Assembly (NCBI RefSeq): GCF_913058315.1
Contig: NZ_CAJXQY010000031.1
Span: 1 to 40,737, forward strand
Reading direction: 5' to 3'
Length of the DNA stretch: 40,737 nt
DNA from: an uncultured Alteromonas sp.
Lineage (GTDB): Bacteria > Pseudomonadota > Gammaproteobacteria > Enterobacterales > Alteromonadaceae
Position numbers and translations under genes: made by a program. Below, in pieces: positions 34,749 to 40,737 of the stretch. The stretch's first letter is position 1. The number at the start of each line of letters is the position of its first letter. The notes beneath the pieces are model-generated. The model saw nothing but the letters and a program-made list of their open reading frames with translations, searched no databases and was not told where the DNA came from.

Positions 34749-35692
34749 TAGACGGGGTTTCCGTTTCCAAAGCTTGCCGTTACCTGAATATCTCTCGTCA
34801 GGCCTACTACCAACACTGTGCTCGTTCCCTCAAGCGCGATGCGCATGAAGATAGTGTCATCCAATTCGTCCGTCAGGAGCGAATGATTCAACCTCGTATC
34901 GGCACCAGGAAACTACAGTATCTCCTTGCGCTAGTTAAAATAGATATTGGTAGAGACCATCTCTTTAATTTACTGAGAGAAAGGCGACTACTGGTGCTGA
35001 CAAAACGCGCCTATCACAAAACAACGAACAGTCATCACCGGTTCCGTTGTCACCCCAATCTCATCAAAGCGGGTTTCAAAGCAGATAAGCCCAATCAGTT
35101 ATGGGTAGCGGATATCACGTACTTACCAACGCGAAGTGGAGAGAGTTATCTAAGCCTCATTACTGATGCTTATTCGCGGAAGATTGTGGGCTATCAGGTC
35201 GACGATAACATGCGAACGCAATCAGTTAAGAAGGCATTTACTCAAGCACTTAAACAAAAGGGCACCAACGAAAAACTCGTACATCACTCTGACAGAGGTA
35301 TACAGTATTGCTCAGAGGAGTACCAAACTCTCCACAGAAAGCATGATGTACAATGCTCAATGACAGATGGTTATGACTGCTATCAAAATGCTCTTGCAGA
35401 ACGGATAAATGGCATTCTGAAAAACGAATACTTGATCACGAAACCTCGTAATTTAGAGGAGGCTAGAAAGATGGTCGCGGAGTCAGTAGCAATCTATAAT
35501 AGCAGGCGGCCGTTAAATACAAAACGCCCAATGAGATACATCGGGCGTTTTAACCGAAATAAGTGTCAACCTATTTCAGGACTAGTCATTACAGACTATC
35601 GAGCAATGCCTGCGCTTTGCTGCGATTGTAGAAAGGGCGATCGACAGCTACCGCTTTCTGTAACTCTTCACGGGCTTCCTGGTTACGATTGA
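34745..35692 (+). CDS. IS3-family transposase OrfB (DDE integrase), reading out of the element
   Basis: A 315-residue frame. An HTH-21-like segment (QPRIGTRKLQYLL) precedes the rve integrase core with the DDE residues in WVADITYLPT, HHSDRGIQYCS and NALAERINGILKNE. There is no stop inside the IS: residue 282 straddles the right tip, and 34 residues (ITDYRAMPALCCD...) are read from host DNA antisense to the prsT-like gene. It is probably produced mainly as the OrfAB fusion. The added tail may or may not affect activity. Confidence 0.9.
   Translation: MIDGVSVSKACRYLNISRQAYYQHCARSLKRDAHEDSVIQFVRQERMIQPRIGTRKLQYLLALVKIDIGRDHLFNLLRERRLLVLTKRAYHKTTNSHHRFRCHPNLIKAGFKADKPNQLWVADITYLPTRSGESYLSLITDAYSRKIVGYQVDDNMRTQSVKKAFTQALKQKGTNEKLVHHSDRGIQYCSEEYQTLHRKHDVQCSMTDGYDCYQNALAERINGILKNEYLITKPRNLEEARKMVAESVAIYNSRRPLNTKRPMRYIGRFNRNKCQPISGLVITDYRAMPALCCDCRKGDRQLPLSVTLHGLPGYD
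35521..35551. repeat. Hairpin near the right end of the IS
   Basis: AAAACGCCC (35521-35529) and GGGCGTTTT (35543-35551) form a perfect 9-bp stem within the orfB 3' coding part. On the reverse strand it is followed by a T-rich stretch, so it could stop transcripts entering the IS from the prsT side. Confidence 0.5.
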
Positions 35693-38375
35693 GTTTCGCC
35701 AGAGCATAGCCAATGTGATATCGGATCTCCGGATTATTAGAATCCCGGGCAAAGGCTTTTCGTAGGTGGCCAAGTCCGTCCTCCAGTTGCCCTTTCTGAA
35801 CTAAAATCCAGCCCAGCGTATCCAGTATATTTGGGTCGGTACTGTTAATTTCGAATGCCTTGCCAATATACTGATGAGCCTCATTCAGGTTACTTTCCAG
35901 TGCCATAATGGCCAGTTTATTTAATACGATGGCGCGATTGAAAGTGTTATCGGCCTCGAGTAATGATTGATACAGGGCCGTTGCTTTCTCAAAATCCTGT
36001 TGGATAAAGTAAAACTGTGCCAGTAAGTTTTTGGTTAGCAGGTTACCTGGGGAGGCTTTAAGAGTTGCTTCAGCCTGGGTAACGAACATTTGCTTATCAC
36101 CGCCCATGAGTGCCAGTTCATACAGATAAAGCATTGCCTGGTGGAAATTAGCATCCAGTTGCAGGGCTTCACTCAGGTCGTTGGTAGCCTGTTTACGATT
36201 GCCGGTGTTGTCATGATAAAGGGCCTTAACCAGCCAGTAATTGGGGTTGTTGGTGTTGTTGTCCTGAATCTCATCGAGAATGACTTTAGCGTCATCGAAT
36301 AACGACGACTCAATCAATAAGCGGACTTTCTCTAATTTTATCCGGGTACTGTTTGGGGCAAGCTGCAGAGCAAAGTCGAGGGAGTTCAGCGCGCCGGGTT
36401 TATCGTCGATGGCTTTTTGCAAGCGGCTTTGCTGGAGCAGTTGGTCAACCGAATTAAGGGTAAAATGCTCTACCACTGAAAGGGTTTTTTTTGCGTCTGA
36501 GATATTACGCTTCTGAATATACAGTGACGCTTTAAACAACAAGTAATCGGCATTATCAAAGTCATTCACCAACAGGCGGTCAATATGGTAAAGCGCCTGG
36601 TCATAGTCTTTCATAGAGCTATACAGCTTGGCTAACTCAAACCGGGCATAGTTGAAATCGTTATTAAGAATCAGCACATCATTATACAGGTCCAGTGCAT
36701 CCTCAATGTCGCCCAACTGCACCTTATTATGGGCTTTCAATAACATTGATTGCGCATGCTGAGGCGACGCCTTCAGCAGTTCTTCAACCAGTAAATTAGA
36801 TTCTACAAATTCGTTCTGACGGCTCAATATAGCTGCCCGGTTGAATTTAGCGGCAAACAGATCCGGTTGTTTAGCCAGAGTTTCAGATAGCACGTCCAAT
36901 GCTTCATCGTAGCGCTGTAAGCGAATAAGAATGCCCGCTTTCAGATTCAGAAAGTCGGCTTCCTCGGGGTATTTCGACAATATTTCATTGGCGCTTTTTA
37001 ATGCGTCCTCTTCCATGCCGGCCTGTAGCTTCATCATGCTGTAGGTAAACAGAAAAGTGACGTTTTCTTTATTTTTATCGTAATTGCTGTCGAGGATAGC
37101 GATAGCCTCATCCACTTTACCGCGATTGGCCATTAAGCGAATACGAAACAAACTGACCCGGGCATCTTCAGGGTATTTTAAGGATAATTCATCACTCAGT
37201 TTCTGTGCTTTAAAGGCCCGGTTTTGTTTCAGGTATAAGTCGCCTAGCAGCAGCGCTGAGTCGATATTATTGATGAGTTTATCTTCGTGTTTTTCTAACA
37301 AGGTGAGTGCCTGACGGTTTTGCTGGGTCATCAGGTAAGTTCTGGCTAACAAAATGATAGCCTGGATGTCACCGGGGTTATTTTGCAGATATTGAGAAAA
37401 GTCCTTGGCTGCCTGTTCGGTATTACCATGGAAAAAAGCGGTTAAGCCACTGATATAGAGCAACACCGGTTGGTCTGCAATGATATCCGGTGACAAGCTG
37501 CTCATGATCTCATTAAGTTGTTCAAGACGTTTATTACTAACCAGCTTTTCTTTATCTTTACTTTCCAGCCAGCTGCTCAGCAAAATCGCTAATGGATCGT
37601 TTGGTGTTTTTTCAATAATTTCGTCAACGAACGCCTGGGCACTGTCAAAATCGTTACTTTCCAGATAGATGTCAGCCAGCTTTCTAAGCGTAATGGGATC
37701 TTCGGGAGCTAACTCTAACGCATGTTGCAAGTGCGTAATGGCAGTATCGTAGTCTTCACTGGCTCGCGCCAACTGACCCTTGAGTCGCCAGGTAACGTGG
37801 TCCTGATCATTCAGTGCGATGGCTTGGTCGAGATAGGTGCCTGCCTGCTCCAGCTTCTTTTCAATCAGCGCAACTGATGCGAGCCCGTTGTAGGCCGGAG
37901 GGTAGTTGCTGTCTAATTTCAGACTCTGCTGGTAAGCCTCATTGGCACAGTCAAAGCGTTTCAGTCTGGTACAGGCCGTAGCACGGATCTGAAGCCACTT
38001 TACTTTCTGCTCTGTAATGAGCTTGTCTGTTTCATTAAAGTTGACGACTTTCTGATATTTATTTTGAAACAACAGAGCATTGCCCAGTGGCTCTGCTACA
38101 AGGTTGATATCCGCTCCCTGATCAAGCGCTTCATAGAATTCAGTTTCAGCCGCTGACAGATAGCCATTCATAAGCAAAATTTTACCCATTAAAATTTTGG
38201 CTGCCAGATTATCCGGGTCTTGCTTGAGACTATTCTTTAAATGAATAAAGGCTTCGTCGTAACGGGTCTGGCTGTAGGCTGCGAGCGCTTTTTCGTAATC
38301 TTCTTCAGAACTGGCCTGAGTATATGAGCTGGCCAGTAAGCCGGCAGAAATCAGCAGGGTGGACGTCAATCGCAT
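35589..38375 (-). CDS. prsT: PrsT-like TPR-repeat protein of the PEP-CTERM/exosortase system
   Basis: A 928-residue exported protein of at least 15-20 tetratricopeptide-like repeats (YEKALAAYSQTRYDEAFIHL; DYDTAITHLQHALELAPEDP; NPEIRYHIGYALAKLNRNQE). Length and layout match PrsT proteins that accompany exosortase systems. The signal peptide is MRLTSTLLISAGLLASSYTQAS; unlike the lipoprotein forms I know, there is no lipobox Cys. The ATG at 38375 puts this signal first; 44 upstream codons in frame overlap a terminator and the neighbouring gene. The neighbouring PEP-CTERM-like protein supports the call. The stop codon TAA coincides with the right TTA duplication of the IS. Confidence 0.8.
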   Translation of the reverse strand: MRLTSTLLISAGLLASSYTQASSEEDYEKALAAYSQTRYDEAFIHLKNSLKQDPDNLAAKILMGKILLMNGYLSAAETEFYEALDQGADINLVAEPLGNALLFQNKYQKVVNFNETDKLITEQKVKWLQIRATACTRLKRFDCANEAYQQSLKLDSNYPPAYNGLASVALIEKKLEQAGTYLDQAIALNDQDHVTWRLKGQLARASEDYDTAITHLQHALELAPEDPITLRKLADIYLESNDFDSAQAFVDEIIEKTPNDPLAILLSSWLESKDKEKLVSNKRLEQLNEIMSSLSPDIIADQPVLLYISGLTAFFHGNTEQAAKDFSQYLQNNPGDIQAIILLARTYLMTQQNRQALTLLEKHEDKLINNIDSALLLGDLYLKQNRAFKAQKLSDELSLKYPEDARVSLFRIRLMANRGKVDEAIAILDSNYDKNKENVTFLFTYSMMKLQAGMEEDALKSANEILSKYPEEADFLNLKAGILIRLQRYDEALDVLSETLAKQPDLFAAKFNRAAILSRQNEFVESNLLVEELLKASPQHAQSMLLKAHNKVQLGDIEDALDLYNDVLILNNDFNYARFELAKLYSSMKDYDQALYHIDRLLVNDFDNADYLLFKASLYIQKRNISDAKKTLSVVEHFTLNSVDQLLQQSRLQKAIDDKPGALNSLDFALQLAPNSTRIKLEKVRLLIESSLFDDAKVILDEIQDNNTNNPNYWLVKALYHDNTGNRKQATNDLSEALQLDANFHQAMLYLYELALMGGDKQMFVTQAEATLKASPGNLLTKNLLAQFYFIQQDFEKATALYQSLLEADNTFNRAIVLNKLAIMALESNLNEAHQYIGKAFEINSTDPNILDTLGWILVQKGQLEDGLGHLRKAFARDSNNPEIRYHIGYALAKLNRNQEAREELQKAVAVDRPFYNRSKAQALLDSL

Positions 38376-38414
38376 AATATTTCTTTTTTTATTCAGGTGG
38401 ATATTTTGGATTGT

Positions 38415-38447
38415 GTACAAAAAAGGTGGCAAAAGCCACCTTTGTAC
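38415..38447 (-). terminator. Terminator/attenuator between surface-protein gene and prsT
   Basis: On the reverse strand AAAGGTGGC, a TTTT loop and GCCACCTTT are followed by further Ts. It lies 17 bases after the surface-protein stop and 40 bases before the prsT start. Full read-through would co-express both genes; otherwise prsT receives only a fraction or needs its own promoter. Confidence 0.8.
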
Positions 38448-38463
38448 TTGGATGAAATTGAAT

Positions 38464-39318
38464 TTATTTCGCTTGCTTTCTGCGCCATGCGGCAAAACCG
38501 CCAGCAAGGAGTAACAGGGCGAATGAACTCGGTGCGTTTACCGGATCAATATCGTCGTTGTTATCTTCAACCTGATTAAAGCCAATTGATGACAATTTAA
38601 ATGCATCATTGTGTTTAGAGAAGCCATCAACATAGGCAAACAGTGAATTATAAGCACCTACTAACCAGTACTGTGACGTACCTGAAGTAGTAAAGTCAGA
38701 GTAGTAGGTACCGTCGTAACCCATCTGAAAGCTTCCTTTCATCGAATCGTCGATACCGCTGGAGATATCATTCCAGGATGCTGAACCTGAAGTAAGTTGG
38801 TTGATATTAGACAAACCAGCTACTGTAACCTGCTGGGTCCATGAATAATCTCCAGCCCACGAGAAGGTTGCGCCAGTTAACGACACTGCCTCGGAAAATG
38901 AGAACAAAATCATATCGTAATCTGTTGCATTACCCATATTATCGACCGCATGATAATGGTCGTGGTGGTCAAAGCCGGACTCATCCTGGTTGATGATACC
39001 GAACCCTTCACCATAGGGGCCAGACATGCTTGCAGAGGTTACGATATCGTCAGAACTGCCACCGGCAGTATCAGACCAGGCCGTTACAGAAATAGAAACA
39101 CCGTTAACCACCACTGTACTATTGGTTGGATCGATGTTTTCATAAACCTGATAATTATGTTCGGACGTCGTTAGGTCATATACCGCAGCATTTGCCCAGC
39201 TGTCACATCCTGTGTTTACATTACATCCAGAACTGCTCCCTGTTGCACTGGCTACGCCTGAGGCGAACAGACCAATGGTACTAAGAACAAGAACTGTCTT
39301 ATTACAGTTAAACCGCAT
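38464..39318 (-). CDS. PEP-CTERM-like exosortase-dependent surface protein (XDP1-like)
   Basis: A 284-residue secreted protein. The signal peptide is about 1-25 (VLVLSTIGLFASGVASA). The body is rich in Ser, Gly, Asp and Asn, with a His-rich patch HHDHYHAVDNMG and the pattern DYDMILFSFSEAVSL seen in XDP1-type proteins. The C-terminus has the sorting tripartite pattern: VNAPSS, a hydrophobic helix FALLLLAGGFAAW and the basic tail RRKQAK. VNAPS is an Alteromonadales variant of the VPEPS signal. It should be cut by an exosortase/XrtA (not in this window) and attached to the outer surface or exopolysaccharide. GAGGAAG ribosome site. Confidence 0.85.
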   Translation of the reverse strand: MRFNCNKTVLVLSTIGLFASGVASATGSSSGCNVNTGCDSWANAAVYDLTTSEHNYQVYENIDPTNSTVVVNGVSISVTAWSDTAGGSSDDIVTSASMSGPYGEGFGIINQDESGFDHHDHYHAVDNMGNATDYDMILFSFSEAVSLTGATFSWAGDYSWTQQVTVAGLSNINQLTSGSASWNDISSGIDDSMKGSFQMGYDGTYYSDFTTSGTSQYWLVGAYNSLFAYVDGFSKHNDAFKLSSIGFNQVEDNNDDIDPVNAPSSFALLLLAGGFAAWRRKQAK

Positions 39319-39361
39319 ACTTCACTTCCTCATTAACTACGCATTCTTGCAAAAATTATTT

Positions 39362-39377
39362 AGCAAGAAGTGATCCA
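39362..39377 (-). promoter_or_regulatory. Candidate sigma-54 promoter of the surface-protein gene
   Basis: On the reverse strand TGGATCACTTCTTGCT has the invariant GG-N10-GC spacing and the TTGCT -12 box of sigma-54 promoters (consensus TGGCACG-N4-TTGCA/T; 9 of 12 positions agree). It predicts a start near 39352 and a 33-base leader. Exosortase-linked genes in some bacteria are controlled by RpoN with the PrsK/PrsR pair. Confidence 0.5.
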
Positions 39378-39419
39378 GAATATAAATCCTTTTTAATAAC
39401 AATTAAATAGGCTCTTTTT

Positions 39420-39456
39420 GTCAGGAATATTTACTGGTTGTGTAAATATTCCTGAC
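39420..39456. promoter_or_regulatory. Perfect 15-bp inverted repeat, possible enhancer-binding site
   Basis: GTCAGGAATATTTAC (39420-39434) and GTAAATATTCCTGAC (39442-39456) are exact reverse complements around a 7-base spacer. The dyad sits about 68-104 bases upstream of the predicted sigma-54 start. That is within the range where bacterial enhancer-binding proteins bind. A large mRNA hairpin from another transcript is the alternative. Confidence 0.6.
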
Positions 39457-39679
39457 ATGAAGATGGAAGAGAAAGTGCTTCAACATGGCAGTTTCATAAT
39501 CCCTCACGACGCATTTTATTCTTAAAGCGCAGTGTGTTGTGTATATGATCTTATAAGTAGTTATTTCACGTAACAGACATAGACGTATGTGTGTGGAAAT
39601 GGTTTGAAACTTAAAATCGTTAAGCATGTCCATTGAGATTATGAAATAATGTGCACCGTTTGTAGCTATAGAGAAAATC

Positions 39680-40534
39680 ATGTCAGAGAGTAAACATAAA
39701 GGTATCTATTTGTTACCGAATCTTCTAACCACCGCCGGGCTGTTTTCAGGTTTTTTTGCTGTAGTGTCTTCGATGAACGGGCGTTTTGAAGCAGCCGCGG
39801 TAGCAGTGTTCGTCGCCATGATATTTGATGGTCTGGATGGACGGGTGGCCAGAATTACCAATACCCAGAGTGATTTTGGTGCGGAATACGATTCTATGGC
39901 CGATATGGTGTCATTCGGTATGGCGCCTGCGTTAGTGGCTTATAACTGGGGGCTCAGTGATTTGGGTAAGCTCGGTTGGTTTGCTGCCTTTATCTATGTA
40001 GCAGGTGCTGCACTGCGGCTGGCTCGCTTTAATACTCAGGTTGGTATTGCCGACAAACGTTTCTTCCAGGGGTTAGCCAGTCCGGCAGCGGCCGCGGTTG
40101 TGTGCGGATTTGTCTGGTTAGGTGTCGAGTACGATATTAATGGTAACGATATTGGACTGATTGTTGCGCTGGTTACCGGCTTATCCGGTCTGTTAATGGT
40201 CAGTAACTTTAAATATAACAGCTTTAAAGAAGTCAACTGGAACGGCAAGGTGCCGTTTGTAGCACTGTTAGTCATATTGCTGATATTTATCATTGTGGCA
40301 ACAGAGCCAGCTTTAGTGTTGTTTATTGTATTTGCACTTTATGCACTGGCAGGCCCAATTAACACATTTAGAACGGTTGATAAGGTGACGCTGAGTGATG
40401 TGGTTGGCGATCAGGTAGAAGATGCTGATTTTGTTTCCAAGGTGGTCAGTGCGGAAGATACAGAAGAAACGCCAGATAAAGGGCAGAGTACAGACGATAT
40501 AAAAGAACCAAAAGACGAAAAAACGTCGAATTAG
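39680..40534 (+). CDS. pssA: CDP-diacylglycerol--serine O-phosphatidyltransferase
   Basis: A 284-residue membrane enzyme that makes phosphatidylserine, the precursor of phosphatidylethanolamine. The CDP-alcohol phosphotransferase motif is complete: FDGLDGRVARI...SDFGAEYDSMAD (residues about 50-75). About seven to eight hydrophobic segments follow, then an acidic hydrophilic tail (about 235-284). This is the integral-membrane type, unlike the phospholipase-D-like PssA of E. coli. GAGA ribosome site before the ATG; a terminator follows. Confidence 0.94.
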   Translation: MSESKHKGIYLLPNLLTTAGLFSGFFAVVSSMNGRFEAAAVAVFVAMIFDGLDGRVARITNTQSDFGAEYDSMADMVSFGMAPALVAYNWGLSDLGKLGWFAAFIYVAGAALRLARFNTQVGIADKRFFQGLASPAAAAVVCGFVWLGVEYDINGNDIGLIVALVTGLSGLLMVSNFKYNSFKEVNWNGKVPFVALLVILLIFIIVATEPALVLFIVFALYALAGPINTFRTVDKVTLSDVVGDQVEDADFVSKVVSAEDTEETPDKGQSTDDIKEPKDEKTSN

Positions 40535-40557
40535 TACAGCAAATATACTGATTGATT

Positions 40558-40585
40558 AAAACGCGACCAAATGGTCGCGTTTTTT
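40558..40585 (+). terminator. Intrinsic terminator after pssA
   Basis: AAAACGCGACC (40558-40568) pairs with GGTCGCGTTTT (40573-40583) around an AAAT loop and runs into more Ts. Confidence 0.9.
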
Positions 40586-40606
40586 AGTTTTATCGCGAAA
40601 TAATGG

Positions 40607-40641
40607 TTGACGTTGAAAACCAGATGCGTAGAATGCGCCCC
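40607..40641 (+). promoter_or_regulatory. Strong rRNA-type promoter at the contig end
   Basis: TTGACG (40607-40612), a 16-base spacer, TAGAAT (40629-40634) and a GCGCCCC discriminator (40635-40641) resemble growth-rate-controlled rrn P1 promoters. No open frame follows in the remaining ~95 bases. A 16S-23S-5S operon or tRNA operon probably begins beyond the window; the break itself suggests a repeated sequence there. Confidence 0.65.
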
Positions 40642-40737
40642 TCTTCAACAGGGAACGCCCAAACAGGCCAACCTGGCATATGGCGAAAGCCTTATGTGAA
40701 GCGGTATACAGCGACAATGCTTCGAAAATAAATTTTC

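Larger units (their letters stand above)
34307..35588 (+). mobile_element. IS3-family insertion sequence, 1282 bp, complete
   Basis: The element begins with TG and ends with CA, as IS3-family elements do. The 28-bp terminal inverted repeats (34307-34334 and 35561-35588) match at 22 of 28 positions, including GTCCTGAA and GTTGACACTT. It has two overlapping frames in -1 relation (orfA, orfB) with an A6G slippery site, and a 3-bp TTA duplication. All parts look intact, which suggests a recent insertion. It landed on the stop codon of the prsT-like gene. Confidence 0.92.
39319..39679. other. 361-base divergent intergenic region, surface-protein gene / pssA
   Basis: No convincing gene is seen. 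It contains the candidate sigma-54 promoter (39362-39377), the perfect dyad (39420-39456), and an AT-rich half toward pssA in which I find no clear -10/-35 pair. A reverse 86-codon frame (39421-39681) has no recognisable domain and runs over the dyad, so it is not called. Confidence 0.6.

Noticed and set aside
39371..39376. TGATCC resembling the ECF -35 element found at the ChrR locus
   Set aside because: Seventeen bases downstream the sequence is TAAT, not GTAT, and the next forward gene is 300 bases away. The bases are better explained as part of the reverse-strand sigma-54 element.
39421..39681. 86-codon reverse frame between pssA and the surface-protein gene
   Set aside because: No domain, no convincing ribosome site, and it runs through the perfect inverted repeat.
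1..40737. CRISPR arrays, tRNA genes, prophage, toxin-antitoxin or defence islands
   Set aside because: I saw no spaced direct repeats, no tRNA cloverleaf and no genes of these types while reading the intergenic regions. A tRNAscan or CRISPR search could still be run to confirm.

Overview
This window is a contig from a marine-type gammaproteobacterium, most probably a member of the Alteromonadaceae (Alteromonas and relatives). The reasons are the sodium-type flagellar stator PomAB with Vibrio/Alteromonas-like residues, the riboflavin/nusB/thiL/pgpA and xseB-ispA-dxs gene orders, a ChrR-type stress sigma locus, and a PEP-CTERM-like surface protein next to a PrsT-like TPR protein. The first 32 bases are not genomic: they match the Nextera transposase adapter, so the contig begins in the last 52 codons of radA. 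The other end stops about 100 bases after a strong rRNA-type promoter with a GCGCCCC discriminator. That is where an assembly would break at a repeated rrn operon.

Layout. 33-2369: radA end, a PilZ c-di-GMP receptor and ettA. 2599-5103: an isolated lpxD and glyA. 5162-11046: a co-oriented run of nrdR, ribD, ribE, ribBX, ribH, nusB, thiL and pgpA. 11147-12719: an uncharacterised membrane protein facing a 5'-truncated DUF3095 gene. 12751-15793: dxs, ispA and xseB (isoprenoid precursors), reverse strand. 16175-17880: pomA-pomB. 17908-24455: a two-armed locus with a five-gene reverse operon (NTF2-like, SDR, FAD oxidase, DUF1365, CFA-like methyltransferase) and, on the forward strand, a LON-domain protein followed by an ECF sigma factor and its ChrR anti-sigma. 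24629-27049: a membrane PAS-GGDEF-EAL protein. 27127-34251: bamD diverging from rluD-pgeF, an M28 peptidase and clpB. 34307-35588: an intact IS3-family element. 35589-39318: prsT-like TPR gene and an exosortase-type surface protein. 39680-40534: pssA.

How the parts fit together. The most informative region is the ChrR locus. Three upstream regions (reverse operon, LON gene, sigma-chrR) share an element of the form GATC(C/T)-N17-GTAT, with the same spacing and suitable distances to the start codons. This suggests that one singlet-oxygen/lipid-stress sigma factor controls all three units. The CFA-like enzyme has lost two residues that bind bicarbonate in E. coli cyclopropane synthase, so it probably makes a different lipid modification.

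The surface-protein region is the second point of interest. The exosortase substrate has a candidate sigma-54 promoter (GG-N10-GC) and, at enhancer distance, a perfect 15-bp dyad. The downstream prsT-like gene ends exactly at a 3-bp TTA target duplication created by the IS3 element. The insertion kept the prsT stop codon but moved its original terminator 1.28 kb away.

All product names come from reading the translated sequences against remembered family features; no search was run.
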